Shown here piece after piece: positions 1-5,079 of a stretch of 8,174 bases of DNA (its first letter is position 1; each line of letters begins with the position of its first letter). This stretch comes from an uncultured Collinsella sp. (GTDB taxonomy: Bacteria > Actinomycetota > Coriobacteriia > Coriobacteriales > Coriobacteriaceae): contig CATZMG010000080.1 of NCBI GenBank assembly GCA_958421655.1, positions 1 through 8,174 on the forward strand. The letters are read 5' to 3'. The notes under the pieces are model-generated. The model was not told the origin of the DNA. It saw only the letters and a list, made by a program, of their open reading frames with translations, and did no database searches. Both the position numbers and the translations under genes were made by a program.

Positions 1-31
1 CGCCCCCCAGCTCCCCCTCAACCTCCTCTAG
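1..31 (+). CDS. Possible 3' end of an upstream gene (partial)
   Basis: Read from base 2, this stretch gives nine codons (APQLPLNLL) and a TAG stop at 29-31. Every codon ends in G or C, as in the other genes here. A strong + strand terminator begins 41 bases after the stop, so some transcription unit does end here. The fragment is too short to assign to any family, and the run is pyrimidine-rich, so the codon pattern could be chance. The transcript end could also be noncoding. Confidence 0.3.
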   Translation, partial: APQLPLNLL

Positions 32-72
32 TAGCTCATTTGAGACGGGGTTTAGCTACCCTCACGCATATC

Positions 73-115
73 GCCGGGCAGTTGCGGTTTTCCGCACCTG
101 CCCGGCTTTCTTTTT
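73..115 (+). terminator. Intrinsic terminator of the upstream + strand unit
   Basis: A 9-bp perfect G/C-rich stem (73-81 with 98-106, GCCGGGCAG/CTGCCCGGC) is continued, after one T/C mismatch, by a 5-bp inner stem (83-87 with 92-96, TGCGG/CCGCA) closed by a TTTT loop. The T-rich tail TTTCTTTTT follows at 107-115. This is a textbook Rho-independent terminator for + strand transcription. The tail on the opposite strand is not T-rich, so it should work poorly for the convergent dinB transcript. Confidence 0.9.
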
Positions 116-127
116 GCCCAAAGGCGG

Positions 128-1381
128 TTAATCGTTGAAGCGGGATTGGCGGCCGAAGGATAGGGCGGTGTCGCCGAATTTGTCTCGGACAGCGTCGATG
201 GCGACCGAGAGGTCGCGACGGTAGCTGGATTGGGCTCCGCGGTCGTCGACTTCGCAGAACAGGTCGGTCTGGATGCCGCCCTGATGGTCGAAGTCGCTCA
301 TGCCGATGCCCGCCAGGCGCACATGCATGCCTTCCTGCCAGATGTTGTCGAGCAGCTCGAGCGCCACCGCTACAAAGATGTTCTCATCGTCGGTCGGATG
401 CGGCAGCCGGCGCTGTGCCGAGCGACCGTTTCCGTACGAATATTTGAGCTTGAGTGTCACCGTGGCGCCCGTTAGTCCCTGACGGCGTAGGCGACGTCCC
501 ACTGACTCGCCCAACAGCGCAATCGCCGCCTCAATATCCCCACGCTCAGTCAAATCTTTCGCAAAGGTGCGTTCATTGCTGACCGACTTGACCTCACGCT
601 CCTCATCGAGACTCGTGACTTCGGAGATTTCGAGTCCCAGCGCACGCTGGCGCATGCGTTCGCCGTTGACGCCAAAAATAGAGGCCAAGGTGGATTCCGG
701 TGCACGTGATAGCTCGCCGAGGGTGTAGATGCGCATGCGGCGCAGTCGCTCCTCGGCCGAGCGTCCGATGCCGCTCATGGCAGATACCGGCAGCGCGGCC
801 AAAAAGCGCTGCTCGGTTCCGGGGCGCACGATGGTCAGCCCAAACGGCTTATCCTGCTCGCTTGCGATCTTTGCGACCGTCTTGTTGCAGCCCACGCCAA
901 TGGAGCAGGTCACTCCCAGCCCTGCCACACGGTCGCTTATACGCCGCGCAACCAGCAGCGGGTCTTCGGGCGCAAAGCGACCCGGTGTGATATCGATAAA
1001 GGCTTCGTCGATGGATACGCGCTCAACGCGCGGGGTCTCGTCGGCGAGAATCGCCATGACCTGCGCGCTCACCTCGCGGTATCGGTCAAAGTGCCCGTGT
1101 GTCCAAATGGCTTGCGGGCACAAGCGCCGTGCCTCGGCCGAGGCCATGGCAGAGTGCACGCCAAAGCGACGCGCCTCATACGAACACGTGGACACGACGC
1201 CACGCGAATCGGCGTCTCCGCCCACGATGAGCGGCTTTCCTCGCCATTCGGGATGATCGAGCATTTCCACGCTCGCAAAAAACGCATCAAGGTCCATGAG
1301 GCCAACCGCCGGACCCGTCCAGGGAGGCGGCGTGACGCCCATGGCATCCTCATAACCGTATGTATGTTCGCGTCTTTCCAT
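128..1381 (-). CDS. dinB: DNA polymerase IV (Y-family translesion polymerase)
   Basis: An error-prone Y-family polymerase that copies past damaged template bases. Motifs run in the expected order. The palm motif MDLDAFFASVE (residues 29-39) has metal ligand Asp30 and probable steric-gate Phe35. SYEARRFGVHSAM (67-79) follows. SIDEAFIDIT (123-132) holds catalytic Asp125/Glu126, and GVGCNKTVAKIAS (162-174) comes next. Little-finger residues KSVSNERTF lie at 265-273. A QTDLF sequence (371-375) matches the beta-clamp-binding motif, suggesting recruitment to the sliding clamp. At 417 residues it is somewhat longer than the E. coli protein (about 350), partly because about 27 residues precede the palm motif. 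The first ATG has no Shine-Dalgarno (SD) sequence; an in-frame ATG at codon 14 (1342-1340) has GAGGA just upstream and may be the real start. It stands alone on the minus strand, divergent from rpsP. No clear LexA box is visible. Confidence 0.96.
   Translation of the reverse strand: MERREHTYGYEDAMGVTPPPWTGPAVGLMDLDAFFASVEMLDHPEWRGKPLIVGGDADSRGVVSTCSYEARRFGVHSAMASAEARRLCPQAIWTHGHFDRYREVSAQVMAILADETPRVERVSIDEAFIDITPGRFAPEDPLLVARRISDRVAGLGVTCSIGVGCNKTVAKIASEQDKPFGLTIVRPGTEQRFLAALPVSAMSGIGRSAEERLRRMRIYTLGELSRAPESTLASIFGVNGERMRQRALGLEISEVTSLDEEREVKSVSNERTFAKDLTERGDIEAAIALLGESVGRRLRRQGLTGATVTLKLKYSYGNGRSAQRRLPHPTDDENIFVAVALELLDNIWQEGMHVRLAGIGMSDFDHQGGIQTDLFCEVDDRGAQSSYRRDLSVAIDAVRDKFGDTALSFGRQSRFND
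1347..1351 (-). promoter_or_regulatory. Candidate ribosome binding site for an internal dinB start
   Basis: On the minus strand GAGGA lies 4 bases before the ATG at 1342-1340 (codon 14 of the longest dinB frame). The upstream ATG at 1381 has no purine-rich SD. If the internal start is used, DinB has 404 residues and its palm motif begins at residue 16, closer to the family norm. Confidence 0.4.
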
Positions 1382-1387
1382 GTCATG

Positions 1388-1393
1388 AGTATA
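1388..1393 (-). promoter_or_regulatory. Candidate -10 box for dinB
   Basis: Minus strand TATACT is five of six to the sigma70 -10 consensus and lies only 6 bases upstream of the first dinB ATG. No good -35 is present 16-18 bases further upstream (CGCACC at 17-bp spacing). Transcription from here would begin at or inside the ATG at 1381. The mRNA would then be leaderless, or would have a leader of about 39 bases for the internal ATG at 1342. Confidence 0.35.
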
Positions 1394-1497
1394 CCGCGCA
1401 GCTCATGTGGGGTGCGTGGATGTGCTTGCAAATCGCGAATTCTTGTCTAAGATATGGATTTGCCCTCGACTACACCGAAGAAGTTGGTCTCACGGAC

Positions 1498-1526
1498 TTC
1501 ACCTGCCCGCGTCGATGGCGTATTAT
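1498..1526 (+). promoter_or_regulatory. Sigma70-type promoter of the rpsP operon
   Basis: TTCACC (1498-1503, four of six to TTGACA) and TATTAT (1521-1526, five of six to TATAAT) are separated by an ideal 17 bases. The predicted transcript starts near 1532-1534, giving a leader of about 50 bases before the rpsP TTG. The position, in the only sizeable gap upstream of the operon, supports it. Confidence 0.6.
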
Positions 1527-1548
1527 GTTCAACTGTTTGTTTGTAGTT

Positions 1549-1563
1549 GCAGCCTAAAGCTGC
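1549..1563 (+). promoter_or_regulatory. Small hairpin in the rpsP 5' leader
   Basis: GCAGC (1549-1553) and GCTGC (1559-1563) form a perfect 5-bp stem around a CTAAA loop. It ends 6 bases before the SD sequence GGAGGAG (1570-1576). It has no T-run, so it is not a terminator. It could stabilise the 5' end or affect ribosome loading, but a stem of this size can occur by chance. Confidence 0.3.
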
Positions 1564-1569
1564 TTGGTT

Positions 1570-1576
1570 GGAGGAG
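1570..1576 (+). promoter_or_regulatory. rpsP ribosome binding site
   Basis: GGAGGAG is a near-perfect SD sequence with 6 bases before the TTG at 1583. It fixes the start of rpsP at the point where the conserved S16 N-terminus (M-AVKIRLARHG) begins, and excludes a longer reading from 1547 that would lie across the SD and the leader hairpin. Confidence 0.85.
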
Positions 1577-1582
1577 TTTCCT

Positions 1583-1924
1583 TTGGCAGTCAAGATTCGC
1601 CTTGCTCGTCACGGCGCTAAGAAGCGTCCGTACTACCGTGTCGTCGTCGCCGATTCCCGCGCCCCGCGTGACGGTCGTATCATCGAGGAGGTTGGCCGCT
1701 ACAACCCGATGACCGCCCCCAAGACCATCAACCTCGATCTCGAGAAGATCGCCGACTGGCAGTCCAAGGGCGCTCAGCTCACCGACGCCGTTGCTGCTCT
1801 GGTCAAGGCCGCCAACGAGGGCGAGAAGACCGAGACCGTCGTCAAGAAGTCCAAGAAGCAGCTCGCCAAAGAGGCCGAGGCCGCTAAGGCTGCCGCTGAG
1901 GCCGCTGAGGGCGCCGAGGAGTAA
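1583..1924 (+). CDS. rpsP: 30S ribosomal protein bS16
   Basis: Small-subunit ribosomal protein S16, needed for 30S assembly. After a TTG start the 113-residue product begins (M)AVKIRLARHGAKKRPYYRV, the conserved S16 N-terminus, followed by VADSRAPRDGRIIEEVGRYNP (residues 22-42, the family signature) and a conserved LDLEKIADWQSKGAQ stretch (51-65). S16 is usually about 80-90 residues. Here the core ends near residue 78 and an extra tail rich in Lys, Ala and Glu follows (about 80-113), likely helical or flexible. It is first in the operon; its stop codon is 3 bases before khpA, whose SD sequence lies inside its last codons, which suggests translational coupling. The start is supported by GGAGGAG six bases upstream. 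Confidence 0.97.
   Translation: MAVKIRLARHGAKKRPYYRVVVADSRAPRDGRIIEEVGRYNPMTAPKTINLDLEKIADWQSKGAQLTDAVAALVKAANEGEKTETVVKKSKKQLAKEAEAAKAAAEAAEGAEE
1916..1921 (+). promoter_or_regulatory. khpA ribosome binding site inside rpsP
   Basis: GAGGAG in the last two sense codons of rpsP is 6 bases ahead of the GTG at 1928. It favours GTG-1928 over the in-frame ATG at 1967, where the nearest GAGG is only 2 bases from the start codon. Confidence 0.7.
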
Positions 1925-1927
1925 ATC

Positions 1928-2212
1928 GTGCCTGAGGTTGACGCTGCACAGCTCGAGGGTGAGGCAATGCTCTCAGATCGCATCGCCGATCTCGTCGAAT
2001 ATCTCGTTGTTCAGATCGTCGACGACCCGGATTCCGTGAGCCTTGAGGTCATCGATGGTGACGACGCCTCTACGATTGAGGTTTCGGTCGCCGAGGATGA
2101 CGTCGCTAAGGTCATCGGCCGTCGTGGCCGTACCATCAAGGCCATTCGCACGCTCGCCCGTGCACTGGCCGCTCGCCTCGACACTGCTGTCGAGGTAGAG
2201 GTTCTGGGCTAG
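1928..2212 (+). CDS. khpA: KH-domain RNA-binding protein KhpA (YlqC family)
   Basis: A small single-KH-domain protein of the KhpA/YlqC family. In Firmicutes such proteins bind RNA, partner with KhpB (EloR/Jag), and affect cell elongation and small-RNA-type regulation. The KH core VAKVIGRRGRTIKAIRTLARA (about 59-79) contains the GXXG loop as Gly64-Arg-Arg-Gly67, preceded by a helix typical of the family (LVEYLVVQIVDDPDSV, 22-37). From the GTG start the product has 94 residues, about 15 more than usual, because of an acidic 13-residue N-terminal stretch. A start at ATG 1967 would give a standard 81-residue protein but has a poorly spaced SD. The position between rpsP and rimM is the classic khpA locus. 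No khpB is in the window. Confidence 0.9.
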   Translation: MPEVDAAQLEGEAMLSDRIADLVEYLVVQIVDDPDSVSLEVIDGDDASTIEVSVAEDDVAKVIGRRGRTIKAIRTLARALAARLDTAVEVEVLG

Positions 2213-2216
2213 GACC

Positions 2217-2738
2217 TTGAGGTCCCAGTACAAAAACATCGCCCGTGTTGTCAAGCCGCACGGAAGGAAGGGGGAGGTCCTCGCGCAGCCGCTGCGGGGG
2301 CTTCCTTCTGTATTAGAGCCGGGTATGCGCGTCGCCCTGACGCCGCCGGCGCTCAAGCGCGACCGCTTTTGCACGGTCGTGTCCGTCACCGATACGGGCG
2401 ATGGCGATCTGGTCTCGTTTGAGGGCATTGACGACTTGACGGCCGCCGAGGGCATCACGGGATGCTACGTGCTGGCAAATCGTGACGATTTTGAGCTCGA
2501 TTCGCTCGACGCTGCCTATACCGACCTGATGGGTCGCGAGGTGGTCGACGAGCGCTTCGGTTTACTCGGCACGATTGTCGAGATCATGTCGACACCCGCC
2601 AACGATGTTTGGGTTGTCGAGGGCGATCGGTACGGCGAGGTGCTGATTCCCGTGATCGAGCAGGTTGTGCCCGATCTTCCCGACACAGGAACAATTTCCG
2701 TTCACGTTATGGACGGCTTGATCGATATGGACAAGTAG
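2217..2738 (+). CDS. rimM: Ribosome maturation factor RimM
   Basis: An assembly factor for the 30S head that binds S19 and helps 16S rRNA processing. The 173-residue product has the RimM N-terminal barrel, opening with IARVVKPHGRKGEV (8-21), and a C-terminal PRC-barrel. The latter begins near YTDLMGREVVDE (101-112) and includes the conserved NDVWVVEGDRYGEVLIPVIE region (128-147) and a final MDGLIDMD. Length is close to the usual 165-185. The start is TTG at 2217; the frame is closed upstream by a stop at 2196-2198 and offers no other ATG, GTG or TTG before the conserved core. The only nearby SD-like sequence, AGGA at 2211-2214, overlaps the khpA stop and sits just 2 bases from TTG, so translation probably depends on coupling to khpA. 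Confidence 0.95.
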   Translation: MRSQYKNIARVVKPHGRKGEVLAQPLRGLPSVLEPGMRVALTPPALKRDRFCTVVSVTDTGDGDLVSFEGIDDLTAAEGITGCYVLANRDDFELDSLDAAYTDLMGREVVDERFGLLGTIVEIMSTPANDVWVVEGDRYGEVLIPVIEQVVPDLPDTGTISVHVMDGLIDMDK

Positions 2739-2748
2739 GGAGGACAGC

Positions 2749-3495
2749 ATGCTGATTGAGACCCTTTCGGTCTTTCCCGAGATGTTTGAGCCCGTCATGT
2801 CCACGTCGATTTTGGGCCGCGCCCGCAAGGCCGGCCTTTTTGATTTTAAGGCGTATAACCTGCGCGACTGGACGCACGACCGTCATCGCACCGTCGATGA
2901 CGAGCCGTATGGCGGCGGGCAGGGCATGCTTATGAAGGTCGAGCCTATCGCTGAGGCCATCGAGGCCATTAGTGCGGAGGGTCCCAAGCCGACGGTGGTG
3001 TTCTTCACCCCGTGCGGCGAGCCCTTTACGCAGCATGTGGCCGAGCGCCTGCTCAAAAGCGAGCGCCTGCTGTTTGTGTGCAGCCGTTACGAGGGCGTCG
3101 ACGAGCGCGCGTATGCGTATGCCGACGAGCGCCTGTCGATCGGCGATTACGTGCTCACGGGCGGCGAGCTTCCCGCTATGGTCGTTGCCGACGCTGTCGT
3201 GCGCCTGATTCCCGGCGCCCTTGGTGACGAGATGAGCAACGTCGACGAGTCGTTCTCGACCGCCGAGGACGGTGGCCTGCTCGAGTACGCGCAGTACACC
3301 CGCCCCGCCGAGTTCAACGGCGAGGGCGTGCCTCCCGTGCTCGTGAGTGGCGATCACGCCAAGGTCGATGCCTGGCGCCGCAAGAATGCCATCGAGCGCA
3401 CCTGTCGCTGGCGTCCCGACCTGATCGAGACGGCGCGGCTCACGCCCCAGGAGCGTGCATATGCGCAGGATTTGCTTTCTGGAAGAGGTGAATAA
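2749..3495 (+). CDS. trmD: tRNA (guanine-N1-)-methyltransferase
   Basis: SPOUT-family enzyme that transfers a methyl group from S-adenosylmethionine to N1 of G37 next to the anticodon, preventing +1 frameshifts. The 248-residue length is normal. Signatures include DRHRTVDDEPYGGGQGML (44-61), CSRYEGVDER (111-120), IGDYVLTGGELPAM (131-144, part of the AdoMet-binding trefoil knot), RLIPGALG (152-159) and YTRPAEF (183-189). Arg152 matches catalytic Arg154 of E. coli. At the E. coli Asp169 position (general base) the order is reversed: Asp166-Glu167 here for Glu-Asp there. A few extra residues follow before GLLEY. GGGAGGA (2738-2744), overlapping the rimM stop, is a good SD 4 bases before ATG. No rplS follows, unlike in many bacteria. 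Confidence 0.97.
   Translation: MLIETLSVFPEMFEPVMSTSILGRARKAGLFDFKAYNLRDWTHDRHRTVDDEPYGGGQGMLMKVEPIAEAIEAISAEGPKPTVVFFTPCGEPFTQHVAERLLKSERLLFVCSRYEGVDERAYAYADERLSIGDYVLTGGELPAMVVADAVVRLIPGALGDEMSNVDESFSTAEDGGLLEYAQYTRPAEFNGEGVPPVLVSGDHAKVDAWRRKNAIERTCRWRPDLIETARLTPQERAYAQDLLSGRGE
3484..3490 (+). promoter_or_regulatory. lepB ribosome binding site inside trmD
   Basis: AGAGGTG, within the last codons of trmD, is 6 bases ahead of the ATG at 3497. It supports that start over an in-frame ATG at 3455, deep in trmD, which would add 14 residues with no family resemblance. Confidence 0.75.
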
Positions 3496-3496
3496 C

Positions 3497-4105
3497 ATGG
3501 AGGACAATAAAGGCCGCCAACGAGTTCATCTTGAACATGATTTTGGCGAGAGGTCCGTTTTCACTTTGCGGGGCGCCTTGGAATGGGTTTTGGTCATTCT
3601 AATTGCGCTCGCGGCCACCTTCCTGATTCGCTCGTTTGTGGTCGAGCCCTTTGTGGTGCCCACCGGGTCCATGGAGTCCACGATCGAGATTGGCGACCAG
3701 ATCCTGGCACAAAAGGTGAGCCTCGAGCTCGGTCAGCCCGTCAAGCAGGGCGATATCGTGGTGTTTCACAACCCCGATGGCACCTCCGAGCATGATGTTC
3801 TTGTCAAGCGTGTTATTGCCACGGCCGGCCAGACGGTCGACCTGCGGGATGGCAAGGTGGTCGTTGACGGCCAAGCGCTCGACGAGGACTATACGACGGG
3901 CATGAGCTGGCCACTTTCGGTCCAAGCGCCCGGCGCTCAGGTAAGCTATCCCTACACCGTTCCCGACGGGTGCGTGTGGGTGATGGGCGACAACCGCGAA
4001 AACTCTGCCGACTCACGCTACTTTGGTCCCGTCGACCGTTCGGACCTGATCGCCGTGGCGCTCGTGCGTTACTGGCCGCTCAACCGTCTGGGCGCTATCG
4101 ACTAA
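3497..4105 (+). CDS. lepB: Signal peptidase I
   Basis: Membrane-bound serine protease that removes signal peptides from exported proteins on the outer face of the membrane. The 202-residue product has a short cytoplasmic N-terminus (1-26), one membrane segment (about 27-46, EWVLVILIALAATFLI), then the catalytic domain. Box B is VPTGSMESTI (54-63) with nucleophile Ser58. The general-base Lys is Lys104 in DVLVKRVIA (100-108). GDNRENSADSRYFGPV (164-179) is the conserved box E. A single transmembrane segment and this length fit the Gram-positive type rather than the two-span E. coli form. The start lies 1 base after the trmD stop, which implies coupled translation. Its place in a translation operon beside trmD is common, often with rplS between, which is missing here. 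Confidence 0.96.
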   Translation: MEDNKGRQRVHLEHDFGERSVFTLRGALEWVLVILIALAATFLIRSFVVEPFVVPTGSMESTIEIGDQILAQKVSLELGQPVKQGDIVVFHNPDGTSEHDVLVKRVIATAGQTVDLRDGKVVVDGQALDEDYTTGMSWPLSVQAPGAQVSYPYTVPDGCVWVMGDNRENSADSRYFGPVDRSDLIAVALVRYWPLNRLGAID

Positions 4106-4112
4106 AAACCGC

Positions 4113-4118
4113 TATAGT
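4113..4118 (+). promoter_or_regulatory. Possible -10 box for glyQ
   Basis: TATAGT in the 59-base lepB-glyQ gap is five of six to the -10 consensus, but no convincing -35 lies 16-18 bases upstream (sequence there is GGGCGC-like). A short odd palindrome, GTACAGTAC (4117-4125), overlaps its end. The gap is too short for a T-box leader, so T-box control directly ahead of glyQ can be excluded. GAGGGGA (4148-4154) is a usable SD 10 bases before the glyQ ATG. Confidence 0.3.
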
Positions 4119-4164
4119 ACAGTACCTAACCGTGTAATCGTTTCGACGAGGGGATATTAGAGGC

Positions 4165-5076
4165 ATGAACGCTTCATCGCTTTCCTTCCAAGACATCATC
4201 CTGCGCCTCCAGCAGTACTGGGGCGAGCAGGGCTGCGTCATTATGCAGCCCTATGACTCCGAGGTCGGTGCCGGTACCTTCCATACCGCGACCACGCTGC
4301 GCTCGCTCGGTCCCGCCGAGTGGCGCACCTGCTATGCGCAGCCCTGCCGCCGTCCCGCCGACGGCCGCTACGGCGAGAACCCCAACCGCATGCAGCACTA
4401 CTATCAGTTCCAGGTGCTCATCAAGCCCTCTCCGGTCAACGCCCAGGAGCTTTACCTGGGGTCTCTTGCCGCCATTGGCCTGGATCCCAACGACCATGAC
4501 GTCCGCTTTGTCGAGGACGACTGGGAGAGCCCGACCCTTGGCGCCTGGGGCCTTGGCTGGGAGGTCTGGCTCAATGGCATGGAGGTCACGCAGTTTACGT
4601 ACTTCCAACAGGTGGGCGGTATCGAGGTCGACCCCGTGCCCGTCGAGATCACCTATGGTCTGGAGCGCATTGCCATGTACGCCCAGGGCGTCAACTCCGT
4701 CTACGACCTGGTGTGGAGCTATCTACCCGACGGCACGTCCATGACCTACGGCGACGTTTTCTTGGCGAACGAGCGCGAGTTCAGTGCCTATAACTTTGAG
4801 GTCGCCAACGTCGAGATGATGCGTCAGAAGTTTGACGACTTCGAGGCCGAGTGCCATTCCTGCCTGGAGCGAAAGCTGCCGCTGCCGGCGTACGACTGTG
4901 TCATGAAGTGCAGCCACGCTTTCAACCTGCTCGATGCCCGCGGCGCGCTGTCCGCGGTCGAGCGTGCCAACTACATCCTGCGCGTCCGCGCCGTCGCCAA
5001 GGCGTGCTGCGAGGCCTACATGGCCGAGGTCGCCGGAGTCAACGAGAATGCCGACCAGGAAGGCGAGGTGGCGTAA
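4165..5076 (+). CDS. glyQ: Glycyl-tRNA synthetase alpha subunit
   Basis: Catalytic subunit of the bacterial two-subunit glycyl-tRNA synthetase, which activates glycine with ATP and charges tRNA-Gly. At 303 residues it equals the E. coli length. The N-terminus is typical (FQDIILRLQQYWGEQGCVIMQPYD, 8-31). Class II motif 2 is in YAQPCRRPADGRYGENPNR (57-75), followed by QHYYQFQVLIKPSP (77-90). Motif 3 is seen as TYGLERIAMY (163-172). The Trp-rich WGLGWEVWLNGMEVTQFTYFQQ region (128-149) is characteristic of the alpha subunit. It is followed after 3 bases by glyS, matching the need for equal subunit amounts. The last 13 or so residues are a loose acidic tail. Confidence 0.98.
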   Translation: MNASSLSFQDIILRLQQYWGEQGCVIMQPYDSEVGAGTFHTATTLRSLGPAEWRTCYAQPCRRPADGRYGENPNRMQHYYQFQVLIKPSPVNAQELYLGSLAAIGLDPNDHDVRFVEDDWESPTLGAWGLGWEVWLNGMEVTQFTYFQQVGGIEVDPVPVEITYGLERIAMYAQGVNSVYDLVWSYLPDGTSMTYGDVFLANEREFSAYNFEVANVEMMRQKFDDFEAECHSCLERKLPLPAYDCVMKCSHAFNLLDARGALSAVERANYILRVRAVAKACCEAYMAEVAGVNENADQEGEVA

Positions 5077-5079
5077 GCC

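Noticed and set aside
31..59. GTAGCT/AGCTAC pairing upstream of the terminator, considered as part of a structured RNA.
   Set aside because: A 6-bp stem with a 17-base loop and no match I can recognise to tmRNA, SRP RNA, RNase P RNA or tRNA 3' ends.
729..1256. A 175-residue + strand frame inside dinB.
   Set aside because: Ser/Arg/Ala-rich shadow of the minus strand dinB frame, which has full polymerase motifs.
1352..1370. CGAAC half-site near the dinB start (minus strand), as in LexA boxes of Gram-positive bacteria.
   Set aside because: The matching GTTCG half is missing at the required spacing and the site is inside the coding region, so SOS control cannot be claimed.
1480..1500. Inverted repeat GAAGT/ACTTC overlapping the rpsP -35.
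   Set aside because: Only 5-bp arms with an 11-base gap; expected by chance in an intergenic region of this size.
1547..1582. A 12-residue N-terminal extension of S16 starting at 1547.
   Set aside because: It would translate through the leader hairpin and the GGAGGAG SD; conserved S16 sequence begins exactly at the TTG at 1583.
3455..3496. A 14-residue N-terminal extension of signal peptidase I.
   Set aside because: It overlaps trmD; ATG-3497 has a well-placed AGAGGTG and gives a normal Gram-positive-type protein.
2707..3507. A 266-residue open frame on the minus strand opposite trmD.
   Set aside because: It is a shadow of trmD: no family motif, no SD, and it overlaps a gene with clear catalytic signatures along its whole length.
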